Positions 36,682 to 44,526 of a stretch of 64,000 nt of DNA are shown here, one piece after another; positions within the stretch are counted from its first letter, which is position 1; every line of letters starts with the position of its first letter. The notes below the pieces were generated by a model. The model saw nothing but the letters and a program-made list of their open reading frames with translations. It was not told where the DNA came from and did no database searches. Made by a program: the position numbers and the translations under genes. The stretch is from JBPRGH01 sp051418055 (GTDB lineage Bacteria > Bacteroidota > Bacteroidia > Cytophagales > Cyclobacteriaceae), in assembly GCA_051418055.1 (NCBI GenBank), contig JBPRGH010000007.1, positions 1 to 64,000 on the forward strand, given 5' to 3'.

Positions 36682-37017
36682 ATGTTTGACATGATGAAGA
36701 TGATGGGCAAAATGAAAGAGGTGCAAGCTAAAGTCAAGGAAGCCCAGGATAGATTAGGAGATTTAACTACTACAGCAGAAGCCGGCGGAGGCATGGTAAA
36801 GGCGACTGTAAACGGCAAACGTAAACTGGTAAATCTTGAAATCGACCAGGATATAATAAACAAAGAAGAAGCTGAAATGCTGCGTGACCTTATAATTGCT
36901 GCCACCAATAAAGCACTGGACCAGGCAGAAGAGCTGGCTCGTGAAGAGTTAAAGAAAAGCACAGAAGGTATGCTCCCAAATATTCCGGGCCTTGACCTGA
37001 GTGGCTTTACAGGATGA
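36682..37017 (+). CDS. ybaB: YbaB/EbfC family nucleoid-associated protein
   Basis: A 111-aa DNA-binding protein of the YbaB/EbfC family. The MFDMMKMMGKMKEVQAKVKE start, the GMVKATVNGKRKLVNLEID strand region and the C-terminal FTG ending are typical. Members form tweezer-like dimers that bind DNA. In many bacteria the gene follows dnaX and precedes recR; here neither is adjacent. It overlaps the glycosyltransferase start by 4 bases (ATGA). Confidence 0.93.
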   Translation: MFDMMKMMGKMKEVQAKVKEAQDRLGDLTTTAEAGGGMVKATVNGKRKLVNLEIDQDIINKEEAEMLRDLIIAATNKALDQAEELAREELKKSTEGMLPNIPGLDLSGFTG

Positions 37018-38039
37018 ATGAAGTAGCCATTGTCATTCTAAATTTTAATGGAGCACATTACTTGACAAGGTTCTTACCTTCTGTTATACAATATAGTGAA
37101 GGATGCAGAATTATTGTTGCGGACAATTGTTCGACCGATAATTCAATTGAAATCCTGAGAAAACAATTTCCTGAAGTTCAGATCTTACAACTTGAGGAAA
37201 ATTACGGGTTTAGTAAGGGATATAATGTAGCATTACAAAAAGTAAATGCAAAATATTATGTCCTTTTAAATTCAGATGTCGAGGTGACAGAAGGATGGTG
37301 GCAAAGGCCAATAGAACTTCTTCAGGAGAACAATGATATTGCAGCAATACAGCCCAAAATCCTCTCCTACCATAATAAAACAGAATTTGAATATGCTGGT
37401 GCCGGGGGAGGGTATTTAGACAAATATGGCTATCCATTCTGCCGGGGAAGGATGTTTAATACCCTTGAAAAGGATCTGGGCCAGTATGATAATGAAACAC
37501 AGTTATTCTGGGCCACCGGAGCCTGTATGTTTATAAAAGCTGAAGATTTTCATAATGCAGGTGGTTTTGACCCTGATTTTTTTGCTCATATGGAAGAGAT
37601 AGATCTTTGCTGGAGGTTACAGAAAATGGGAAAACAGATCTATTATACCGGGCAATCTCATGTGTTCCATGTTGGAGGTGGCACTCTTGAACGTTCTCAC
37701 CCAAGAAAAACATATTTAAATTTCAGAAATGGGCTTTCACTCCTCTTTAAGAACTATTCCGGAATAAAATTTCTTTCTGTTTTACCCATACGTATTGTAC
37801 TTGATTTCATAGCTATTGCTAAATTCACACTGACCGAATCCCCAAAACATGGACTTGCAGTAATTAAAGCTCATCGGGATTTTTTATTTTCCCTGAAGAA
37901 AAATGTTTTTAAAAGAAGGGCAGTTAGAAAGATGACAGTAACTAAAGAGACAAATATCTATCCCCGATCAGTTGTCTTTGAATATTACCTAATGAAGAAA
38001 AAATATTTTTCAGAGCTAAAATGGAAAATGAGAATCTAA
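37014..38039 (+). CDS. Family 2 glycosyltransferase, rhamnosyltransferase-like
   Basis: A 341-aa GT-A fold glycosyltransferase of family 2. It starts VAIVILNFNGAHYL, has the nucleotide-binding IVADNCSTDNS, a DxD-like LLNSDVEV (about residues 84-91), and the acceptor-side FAHMEEIDLCWRLQ with ED/EID catalytic base region. The C-terminal ~90 residues are basic and partly hydrophobic, suggesting membrane association. It is coupled to ybaB by a 4-base overlap. The sugar acceptor is unknown, probably an envelope polysaccharide. Confidence 0.9.
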   Translation: MNEVAIVILNFNGAHYLTRFLPSVIQYSEGCRIIVADNCSTDNSIEILRKQFPEVQILQLEENYGFSKGYNVALQKVNAKYYVLLNSDVEVTEGWWQRPIELLQENNDIAAIQPKILSYHNKTEFEYAGAGGGYLDKYGYPFCRGRMFNTLEKDLGQYDNETQLFWATGACMFIKAEDFHNAGGFDPDFFAHMEEIDLCWRLQKMGKQIYYTGQSHVFHVGGGTLERSHPRKTYLNFRNGLSLLFKNYSGIKFLSVLPIRIVLDFIAIAKFTLTESPKHGLAVIKAHRDFLFSLKKNVFKRRAVRKMTVTKETNIYPRSVVFEYYLMKKKYFSELKWKMRI

Positions 38040-38043
38040 AATC

Positions 38044-38078
38044 TCTCACATCTCACATCTCATATCTAATATCTAATA
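38044..38078. repeat. Five tandem 7-base units
   Basis: Five head-to-tail units: TCTCACA, TCTCACA, TCTCATA, TCTAATA, TCTAATA. The array lies between the stops of the convergent glycosyltransferase and pspC genes and includes the pspC stop codon. The units change stepwise from one end to the other. Confidence 0.85.
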
Positions 38079-38288
38079 ATACCACCACATCCTGCACCTT
38101 CTGATATGTTTTCTGATATTCATTACAAATGCCATTGCCAGATAAACAATTATCGGTGAACCGAAGGTTAAAAATGAACTGTAAATAAAAAATAATCGAA
38201 TGCTTGAAGAGGCAATACCCAACTTTTCACCCAAGCGGGAACATACTCCAAATGCATATTTTTCAAAAAATGATTGTACTGCTTTCAT
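38073..38288 (-). CDS. PspC domain small membrane protein
   Basis: A 71-aa protein with a PspC domain: FGVCSRLGEKLGIASSSIRL followed by a hydrophobic segment (LFFIYSSFLTFGSPIIVYLAMAF) with a central glycine-proline kink, and a basic end RKHIRRCRMWWYY. PspC proteins sense or respond to inner-membrane stress; the short single-domain form is common in Bacteroidota. Its stop codon lies in the 7-base tandem repeat. An exact -7 promoter match on this strand lies about 165 bases upstream. Confidence 0.85.
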   Translation of the reverse strand: MKAVQSFFEKYAFGVCSRLGEKLGIASSSIRLFFIYSSFLTFGSPIIVYLAMAFVMNIRKHIRRCRMWWYY

Positions 38289-38327
38289 AACTTTTTACTG
38301 TAATTTAAATTAATAAGACGTTGCATT

Positions 38328-38400
38328 TAGCGAAAAATACGCTATTTTAACTGAATAAATAGCTAAAAAAGCCATATATTGTGCGAAAATCGCACTTTTT
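38328..38400. promoter_or_regulatory. Small hairpins between pspC and the OmpA/TPR gene
   Basis: Two short perfect hairpins: TAGCG/CGCTA (38328-38344, then TTTT) and GTGCGA/TCGCAC (38381-38395, then TTTTT). On the plus strand each looks like a small terminator. On the minus strand they would sit in the pspC mRNA leader. Their role is not known. Confidence 0.35.
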
Positions 38401-38442
38401 GTTAATTATTTTATCTATTATTGCATCAATATTAATGAGAAT

Positions 38443-38461
38443 TTAACTTTACCAAAGTTAA
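38443..38461. promoter_or_regulatory. Palindrome holding two opposed -7 elements
   Basis: TTAACTTT-ACC-AAAGTTAA is a perfect 8-base inverted repeat with a 3-base centre. On the minus strand it contains TAACTTTG (38453-38460), an exact -7 match for pspC. On the plus strand it contains TAACTTTA (38444-38451), a 7 of 8 match for the gene at 38504, with TTG 20 bases upstream. Confidence 0.45.
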
Positions 38462-38503
38462 TAATCAACCAAAAACTTGAAAAACATTAAATTCAACTGA
38501 TCG

Positions 38504-40282
38504 ATGAAAAATTTATTGTCTGTATTAATTCTGTTCGGTGTACTAACACTGTCAGGCTGTGCATTAAACAAAATGGTCAAAATGTCAAAAGACCAGCAAC
38601 TTACTGTAACGCCAAACCCTTTAGAAATGCATGCAGATACCGTGGCATTTGAAATGTCCGCGACACTGCCGGTAAAAATGCTGAAAAAAGGAAAAGTTTA
38701 CACCATAAGACCATTTTATGTTTATGGCAACAATGAGATTGCTTTAGACCCAATTCAATTTAGAGCTGAAGATTATCCTGATGCAGGAGCTACTCAACCG
38801 CGTGCTTCTGAAGATTTTAGCTTTGCCTATAATCCTGCTATGAGCGATGGTATGCTTTATGTTCAGGGCGTTGCCTCTGATCCGAAAAGTGGTAAATCTA
38901 AAGAAACTGAAAGAATGGCCGTAGCACCAGGTGTTATTACCACTCCTAATTTAGTTGAGACTGTATATTACGGCGCAATAGCTCCTCATGGTTATAATAC
39001 CGAGGAAGAGCTTGTTCCAACAAGAGTAAACTTCTACTTTGACCAGGGAAGCTCTAGACTAAAGTACAGTGAAAAGAGAAGTGAACGCGCTAATAAGCTT
39101 GAAGCTTTTATAGCTGGTAAAAATGTAACACGTACTGTGACAATCACAGGTACTCACTCTCCTGAAGGTCCGGAAAGAATAAATGCTAATCTTGCAGATG
39201 AGCGTGCTCAGGCTATTGAAGATTACTACCGTGCTCAAATGGATAAGTATGATTATGAAGGAATGTCTGACTCCATTACTTTTATTACAAAAGATATTGT
39301 AGAGAGCTGGGATATCTTTAAAGATTCACTTGCTGAATATGAAGGCATCTCTCAGGCTGAAAAGCAAAACTGGCTGGAAATCATTAATGGACCAGGAACA
39401 TATGAAGAAAAAGAAGATAGGCTTCATGACCTTCCTACTTATAATAAAGTATTCAGAGAACTTTATCCTAAACTACGTGTAGCTCATACTGAAGTACTTA
39501 CAGTAAAGGAAAAGAAATCTGAAGCTGAAATTGCAGTACTGTCAAAGCAGGTTGCTGAAGGTCAGGTTTCTGCCGACACTTTATCTGAAGAAGAAATGCT
39601 TTATGGTGGGACACTTACTCCTTCATTACAGGAGAAAGAAAACATATATAAAGCTGCTACAAAAAAGACTGGTAGCTGGGTAGCTCATAACAACCTTGCT
39701 GCAGTATATATTCGAATGGCAGCTGAAAATGAAGCCCAAAGAAGCCAGTATGCTGATCAGGCTATGACTCAATTAGAAATAGCAATGAATAAAAATGAAG
39801 CTGCTGCTGTTCATGCAAATATGGCTTCAGTGGAATTATTAAAAGATAACCCTTATAAAGCTTACGATCATATTCGTCAGGCAATGAACATGTCTCCTGA
39901 TAATGAGACTGCCACTGGTCTTAACGGTGTCAAAGCTGCTGTAGCCATCAAAATAGCTGAATATGATGAGGCTGTAAGGGCTGCTTCTTCAGCTGAAGAA
40001 ACTGCAGAGAATTTATTTAACCTTGGACTGGCACAAGTGCTTGATAAGGATTATCAAAATGCTATCAATTCTTTTGAGCAAGCTGCCGAAAAAGATGCTG
40101 ATTATGCAAAAGCATATTATGGTGCTGCTATAGCAAATGCTCACCTGCAAAATGATGATCGCGTATATGAAAATATCGAACAAGCAATAAGCCTGGATCC
40201 AGCATTAAAAGAAAAAATAATGAATGATCTTGTATTCGATACTTATCAGGATAACCAGCGCTTCCAGGATCTCTTAAAATAA
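38504..40282 (+). CDS. OmpA-like and TPR domain lipoprotein
   Basis: A 592-aa predicted outer-membrane lipoprotein (lipobox LSGC, C19). Residues ~30-160 are a beta-rich region. An OmpA-like peptidoglycan-binding domain follows (about 170-250), opening with VNFYFDQGSSRLKYSEK and containing GTHSPEGPERINANLADERA. The C-terminal ~210 residues are tetratricopeptide repeats (for example NLAAVYIRMAAENEA, NLFNLGLAQVLDKDYQNAI, AKAYYGAAIANA). It probably anchors to peptidoglycan and acts as an assembly scaffold; the partner is unknown. It is a single gene ended by a strong terminator. Confidence 0.83.
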   Translation: MKNLLSVLILFGVLTLSGCALNKMVKMSKDQQLTVTPNPLEMHADTVAFEMSATLPVKMLKKGKVYTIRPFYVYGNNEIALDPIQFRAEDYPDAGATQPRASEDFSFAYNPAMSDGMLYVQGVASDPKSGKSKETERMAVAPGVITTPNLVETVYYGAIAPHGYNTEEELVPTRVNFYFDQGSSRLKYSEKRSERANKLEAFIAGKNVTRTVTITGTHSPEGPERINANLADERAQAIEDYYRAQMDKYDYEGMSDSITFITKDIVESWDIFKDSLAEYEGISQAEKQNWLEIINGPGTYEEKEDRLHDLPTYNKVFRELYPKLRVAHTEVLTVKEKKSEAEIAVLSKQVAEGQVSADTLSEEEMLYGGTLTPSLQEKENIYKAATKKTGSWVAHNNLAAVYIRMAAENEAQRSQYADQAMTQLEIAMNKNEAAAVHANMASVELLKDNPYKAYDHIRQAMNMSPDNETATGLNGVKAAVAIKIAEYDEAVRAASSAEETAENLFNLGLAQVLDKDYQNAINSFEQAAEKDADYAKAYYGAAIANAHLQNDDRVYENIEQAISLDPALKEKIMNDLVFDTYQDNQRFQDLLK

Positions 40283-40303
40283 AGAGATAAAAAAGCTAAA
40301 AAT

Positions 40304-40341
40304 AAAAAAGCCATCTGTGTAAAAGCAGATGGCTTTTTTTT
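40304..40341 (+). terminator. Terminator after the OmpA/TPR gene
   Basis: AAAAAGCCATCTG and CAGATGGCTTTTT pair perfectly around an 8-base loop and run into nine T residues: a textbook intrinsic terminator. Confidence 0.92.
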
Positions 40342-40690
40342 TATAAAAGATATGATACAATGTTAATTCAGGCAATTTTATATAGGAGATATTTTTAATC
40401 CCCTCTCCAGGGCCTGGTTCTAAAAAAACAAACCAAATATACAGAATGCTAATGCACAGATCTGCCGCTATTAGATCAGGCCATTTCAAATGATTAATCT
40501 AACACATTTTTTCGGTATGCAACCCCTACCGGTAGCACTTCTAATCGTAAAGTACGATATCTCCTGTCGGCAATAGGATTAGAGAGAGGAGATTATTTGA
40601 TTACCTAAAATAACTGTCAACTTCAATGTAGCTTAATATGATAATTGAGCAAAAAATTTTATTTAATTTTCCAAAATATTGGCATGGAAT
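40342..40690. other. Intergenic stretch with no recognisable gene
   Basis: About 350 bases between two terminators. I see no ORF with a protein-like sequence and no tRNA fold. A 10-base palindrome CTACCGGTAG sits at 40526-40535. A small RNA is possible because the stretch is closed off by terminators on both sides, but nothing in it supports a named family. Confidence 0.5.
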
Positions 40691-40717
40691 AAAAAAAGCG
40701 CCCCCGCTGGGGACGCT
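40691..40717 (-). terminator. Terminator after rpoD
   Basis: On the minus strand AGCGTCCCC pairs with GGGGGCGCT (one U-G pair) around an AGC loop, followed by seven T residues. It is 30 bases past the rpoD stop. Confidence 0.92.
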
Positions 40718-40747
40718 CTAAAATTATATCAATATGTATTTTCTGTC

Positions 40748-41617
40748 TTAATTAGCCAGATAAGGCTTTAGAATCGCTTTCTTAGGGTGATTCGCAAGCT
40801 TTTGTAGTGCTTTTTCCTTGATCTGACGTACACGCTCTCTCGTAAGACCTAATAGGTCACCGATATCTTCTAACGAAAGATTAGGTGCATGGTCAAGACC
40901 AAAATATTTAGTTACCACTACTTTTTCACGCTCATCAAGAGTAGAAAGCAAACGCTCGATTTCTTTCCTTAAAGAATCCTTCTGGAAAAGATCGCTGTCT
41001 ACAGTATTTGCTTCTTCATCTTCAAGAACGCTTAATAATGAGCTTCCTTCATCATCAGAGAATGGCTTGTCTATTGACATTTGCTTTGTAGCAGACCTGA
41101 CAGTTTTGTTGATTTCATCAACTGACATTTCCAGCATTTCCGCAAGTTCCTCATCAGTTGGCTCTCTTTCAAAGCGTTGCTCAAGTAATGAAGCTGCTTT
41201 ATCTATTTTACTTAATGAACCAATTTTATTAGAGGGAAGACGAACGATTCTAGAATGCTCAGATAATGCCTGAATTATAGACTGACGAATCCACCATACT
41301 GCATAGGATATGAATTTAAAGCCACGCTTTTCATCAAACTTCTTCGCTGCCTTTACCAACCCAAGGTTACCTTCATTGATAAGGTCATTTAAAGGAATAT
41401 TTGAATAATGATACTGTTTTGCAACAGATACAACAAATCGTAAGTTGGCTTTTACAAGTTTATCTAAAGCTGCCTGGTCTCCATCTCTTATACGTTGAGC
41501 AAGATCTACCTCTTCCTCAGGAGTTAACAGGTCATCTTTAGAGATTTCATTGAAATACTTTTCAAGAGTCCTACTGTCGCGATTTGTAATAGATTGTGTA
41601 ATCTTTAATTGCCGCAT
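40748..41617 (-). CDS. rpoD: Primary RNA polymerase sigma factor (RpoD/SigA)
   Basis: A 289-aa sigma-70 factor, the short form used as primary sigma in Bacteroidota, which lacks the long N-terminal region 1.1 of E. coli. Region 1.2 begins near residue 18 (LEKYFNEISKDDLLTPEEE). Region 2 has LRFVVSVAKQYHY, LNDLINEGNLGLVKAAKKFD and the promoter-melting FKFISYAVWWIRQSI. Region 3 follows, and region 4 ends with the -33-binding helix LGLTRERVRQIKEKAL. This sigma is expected to read the TAnnTTTG -7 elements seen across the window. Confidence 0.96.
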   Translation of the reverse strand: MRQLKITQSITNRDSRTLEKYFNEISKDDLLTPEEEVDLAQRIRDGDQAALDKLVKANLRFVVSVAKQYHYSNIPLNDLINEGNLGLVKAAKKFDEKRGFKFISYAVWWIRQSIIQALSEHSRIVRLPSNKIGSLSKIDKAASLLEQRFEREPTDEELAEMLEMSVDEINKTVRSATKQMSIDKPFSDDEGSSLLSVLEDEEANTVDSDLFQKDSLRKEIERLLSTLDEREKVVVTKYFGLDHAPNLSLEDIGDLLGLTRERVRQIKEKALQKLANHPKKAILKPYLAN

Positions 41618-41979
41618 GATATAGATTTATATATTTGAAATACTAGTTTTAAACAACAAAAAGTTAACGTAAAGGTTTCAGATAAATTACATAAATTTTC
41701 CAAATACGTAGGTTTTTATCAATTTATCAAGTCTATCCGGAATATTCTGTCAAATTGCTTAACGACAGGTAAGGAAAATAGTTGACATTTTTTTTACTCC
41801 AATTACCCCTAAGCTGCCGCAAATCTACAAAATTAAACGGATAGTTAAAACATTTATTTATTGAAATGCTTATTCTTCAGAGACTTGTGGTATTTTTTTT
41901 CTATCATTGATAAAATCCACTTCAATTACAATATTTTTATAGATTTAGTTTACCTCAATTAATATTTTTATTTTTAATT
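41618..41979. other. rpoD upstream region
   Basis: 362 AT-rich bases between the divergent rpoD and the hypothetical gene at 41980. I see no ORF. Two exact minus-strand -7 matches lie side by side at 41820-41835, so rpoD mRNA may have a leader of about 200 bases. The plus-strand side has TATTTTTA (7 of 8) close before 41980. Confidence 0.45.
41820..41835 (-). promoter_or_regulatory. Two adjacent candidate -7 elements for rpoD
   Basis: On the minus strand TAATTTTG (41828-41835) and TAGATTTG (41820-41827) both fit TAnnTTTG exactly and touch one another. No TTTG is seen at the -33 distance, and the rpoD ATG is about 200 bases away. Confidence 0.35.
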
Positions 41980-42480
41980 ATGACATTTGCTATCTCCTTT
42001 GATGAATTAAGCGAAATTGCTAACACCTACACCCGTGAAGCTTCATCTGAAGAACTCGATGTAGAAACCCATCCACTCGCTGATGGCATTCTAATTCACA
42101 TAAAAAAATTCGATACCGGCTCAATCACATTGAGAGGCAAGCTGGCTTTGCATTTCGAATCATATGAAAATGGGATCCTCACCATTCGGCTCAAATTTAA
42201 AAATTTCTTCTATGAGCTTATTAAAAAAGTACTCATGGGTATCGTGCTTAAAATAGTAATGAGAAAACTTAAACAGCAGGAAGATACTGACGAGATAGAC
42301 CCTACAAAATTCATTCACTTTGGCTCAAGTACCATTTCCGCTGAAATTAATAATCTATGTGAAGCTATGAAAATCCCTATTGAATTAATTTTAGTTAAAC
42401 AGAAGGTGGGATCAATAGCTATTGCTTTCAATTTTCTCCCTGACCGTTTATTAGAAGATCCTGCTGAGGTTCCCGAATAA
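41980..42480 (+). CDS. Hypothetical protein, no recognised family
   Basis: A 166-aa protein without signal peptide or clear membrane helix. The N-terminal ~75 residues alternate like beta strands (ILIHIKKFDTGSITLRGKLALHF, seen in parts). A stretch around 85-100 (FFYELIKKVLMGIVLKIVM) is amphipathic and basic. A short acidic loop and an IAIAFNFLPD strand end the protein. I do not recognise it. Codon use and composition match its neighbours, so it is likely a real gene. It is divergent from rpoD. Confidence 0.65.
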   Translation: MTFAISFDELSEIANTYTREASSEELDVETHPLADGILIHIKKFDTGSITLRGKLALHFESYENGILTIRLKFKNFFYELIKKVLMGIVLKIVMRKLKQQEDTDEIDPTKFIHFGSSTISAEINNLCEAMKIPIELILVKQKVGSIAIAFNFLPDRLLEDPAEVPE

Positions 42481-42574
42481 ATGGTTGACGCATCTTGTAA
42501 GTAGCATAACGCCATCTAAACCAGTAAACTGAAGCTATCCTCACCCATAACCATATTTTGAATATTACAGCCAT
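42428..42574 (-). CDS. Possible 48-aa tryptophan- and arginine-rich small protein
   Basis: A minus-strand frame from ATG at 42574 to TGA at 42428 encodes MAVIFKIWLWVRIASVYWF and a basic tail. It is rich in W, R and Y with one possible short membrane helix. It overlaps the end of the hypothetical gene at 41980-42480 in antisense by 53 bases and otherwise fills the gap before the TPR gene. No promoter is visible. It may be a chance ORF. Confidence 0.22.
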   Translation of the reverse strand: MAVIFKIWLWVRIASVYWFRWRYATYKMRQPFIREPQQDLLINGQGEN

Positions 42575-42667
42575 ACCTTTATAAACGAAATATTTAAATA
42601 ATTAGATAATAGCATTTGTACGAGTTACCTATATTTAATGATAAATGAACATAATTATAGATGAACA

Positions 42668-43585
42668 GTGAATAAAAACATTATCATAATATTTTTTACT
42701 CTATTATTTCCATCGTTGCTTTTGGCCCAGAATACGCAACAGCTATATGAAAAGGGTTACTACTTCCTTCCTTTTGATAAAGAAAAATCAATAGATTTAT
42801 TCACTGAGGTTATTAAATTAGATTCAGCACATGCTAAAGCATATTATCACCGGGGCCTTGCAAAATATAAAAGTGGTAATTATTCGGATGCCATAGATGA
42901 TTTCACAAAAGCTTTAAAATATGATACATCTTTAAATCGTGCACAATTGCATCGGGGATTTGCTTACCGCCACCTCAATATGAACAGAGAAGCACTTAAA
43001 GATTTCAGAGCATATGGGGCCGAGCTCCCAAAAGATTCTTCAGCATTTTTTTATATATTAAGAGGCAAGGCAAGTTTGGAAACCAAAGAATATAAAGATG
43101 CCTATGAAGATTTTTCCGAAGCATTAGCATTAGATCCCGGAAATGAAAGTTACTTATATCATAGGTTTCTTGCTGCTATGGAAGGCGGGCTTTTTAATAA
43201 TGCTTTAAATGACATAAATCGTTTAATTATCCTCCAGCCTGATTTCTATGGTTATTATTTTCAAAAAGGTAATTTGTACTTTAAAAAAGGATTATATAAA
43301 GAAGCTGAAAACTTCTATAACCAATCTTTATTAAAAAATCCTTATAATGCTGATGGCTTCTTCCAGCGTGGCCTAACATATGAGGCAAGAGGCGAATACA
43401 TAAAAGCTATTCAGGATTATTCTAAAGCAATTTTATTGAATTCAAATGATGGTATTTATTACTCAAGAAGAGGCCATAACAAGCTCGCATTGGGAAATAA
43501 ATCCGGAGCCTGCGATGACTGGAAAATTGCAGGTGAGCTAGGCTATTTTAAAGATTATGATAAGATTGAGAGAATATGCCAGTAA
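42668..43585 (+). CDS. Secreted/periplasmic TPR protein
   Basis: A 305-aa protein starting at GTG, chosen because it gives a good signal peptide (NKNIIIIFFTLLFPSLLLAQ). The mature part is almost entirely tetratricopeptide repeats, about seven, for example AKAYYHRGLAKYKSGNYSDAI, PGNESYLYHRF, YGYYFQKGNLYFKKGLYKEA and YYSRRGHNKLALGNKSGACD (parts shown). The final cysteine-containing CDDWKIAGELGY unit is common in Bacteroidota TPR proteins. It is likely a protein-interaction scaffold in the periplasm. Confidence 0.82.
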   Translation: MNKNIIIIFFTLLFPSLLLAQNTQQLYEKGYYFLPFDKEKSIDLFTEVIKLDSAHAKAYYHRGLAKYKSGNYSDAIDDFTKALKYDTSLNRAQLHRGFAYRHLNMNREALKDFRAYGAELPKDSSAFFYILRGKASLETKEYKDAYEDFSEALALDPGNESYLYHRFLAAMEGGLFNNALNDINRLIILQPDFYGYYFQKGNLYFKKGLYKEAENFYNQSLLKNPYNADGFFQRGLTYEARGEYIKAIQDYSKAILLNSNDGIYYSRRGHNKLALGNKSGACDDWKIAGELGYFKDYDKIERICQ

Positions 43586-43589
43586 TGCG

Positions 43590-43597
43590 TACTTTTG
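43590..43597 (+). promoter_or_regulatory. Candidate -7 element for the prohibitin-like gene
   Basis: TACTTTTG matches TAnnTTTG exactly, 24 bases before the ATG at 43622 and directly after the stop of the TPR gene. TTG in AGATTGAGA upstream is a possible weak -33. Confidence 0.5.
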
Positions 43598-43621
43598 CGG
43601 TGCGACAATTAAACATAAATT

Positions 43622-44440
43622 ATGAATCAAAATAAACTTGTGCAAGTGGTAGTAGTAGCTATCGTTGCATTATTACTAATAGTAGCATTTTCATCAAGCA
43701 TTTTTTATACAGTTGAATCCGGCCAAAGAGCTGTCCTTTTCAAAAAATTTGGGGGAGGCCTTGATAAAGAAAATGTTATTTCCCCGGGATTTGGAATTAA
43801 AGCTCCATGGAATAGCATCTATATATATGATGTAAAAGAAACTTCTGCAGAAGAAAAAATGGATGTCCTGGATAAAAGCGGACTAAGCATAGCGGTTGAT
43901 ATTTCAGTACGTTTCCATCCAAAGTATAATGAGATTGGTTATTTGCATGAAAATTTTGGAACAGCATATATACATTCACTGGTAATCCCGGAAGTACGTT
44001 CGGCAGTCAGACAGGTTATGGGAAGGTATACAGCTGAAGAGATCTATTCAACCAAACGAGGAGCTGTTGAAACTGATATTAGAACAGAGACAGACAAATC
44101 TTTAGGAAATAATTTTATTCAGATGAAGGCTATGCTTATACGAAGCATAATACTTCCTGACCAGATTAAAAATGCCATAGAAAGTAAGCTGAAACAGGAA
44201 CAGGAAGCTCTGGCTTACCAATTCCGTCTTGATAAAGAAAAAAGTGAGGCAGAAAGAAAAAGGATTCAGGCAGAAGGTGAAGCTGCAGCCAATGAAATTA
44301 TAAACAATAGCCTTACAGATAAGTTATTGAAAATGAGAGGTATCGAAGCAACGCTTGATCTTTCTAAATCACCTAATAGCAAAACCATTATAATAGGTAG
44401 CGGAAAAGACGGTTTACCACTAATTTTAGGGAATAATTAA
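43622..44440 (+). CDS. Prohibitin-like SPFH domain protein
   Basis: A 272-aa membrane protein with one N-terminal transmembrane helix (about residues 8-29) and an SPFH/band 7 domain: VESGQRAVLFKKFGGG, VISPGFGIKAPW, SGLSIAVDISVRFHP, and VRSAVRQVMGRYTAEEIYS. A coiled coil with EAERKRIQAEGEAAAN follows near residues 195-225. Prohibitin-like proteins form large membrane-bound rings that hold proteases or organise the membrane. No NfeD or FtsH partner gene is adjacent. It has its own likely promoter. Confidence 0.9.
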   Translation: MNQNKLVQVVVVAIVALLLIVAFSSSIFYTVESGQRAVLFKKFGGGLDKENVISPGFGIKAPWNSIYIYDVKETSAEEKMDVLDKSGLSIAVDISVRFHPKYNEIGYLHENFGTAYIHSLVIPEVRSAVRQVMGRYTAEEIYSTKRGAVETDIRTETDKSLGNNFIQMKAMLIRSIILPDQIKNAIESKLKQEQEALAYQFRLDKEKSEAERKRIQAEGEAAANEIINNSLTDKLLKMRGIEATLDLSKSPNSKTIIIGSGKDGLPLILGNN

Positions 44441-44526
44441 GTATCAGGAGCTTCATTAACTTGTAAATTTTAATTAATTTCACAGTCCAAGAAATAAAGA
44501 CGTTTAACCATATAAATTTAAACATA

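Noticed and set aside
40274..40489. 71-aa minus-strand ORF after the OmpA/TPR gene
   Set aside because: It runs straight through a strong intrinsic terminator and its sequence follows the hairpin; no family resemblance.
40526..40535. CTACCGGTAG palindrome as an operator or attachment site
   Set aside because: Ten bases alone are weak evidence, no integrase or regulator gene is nearby, and no second copy was noticed.
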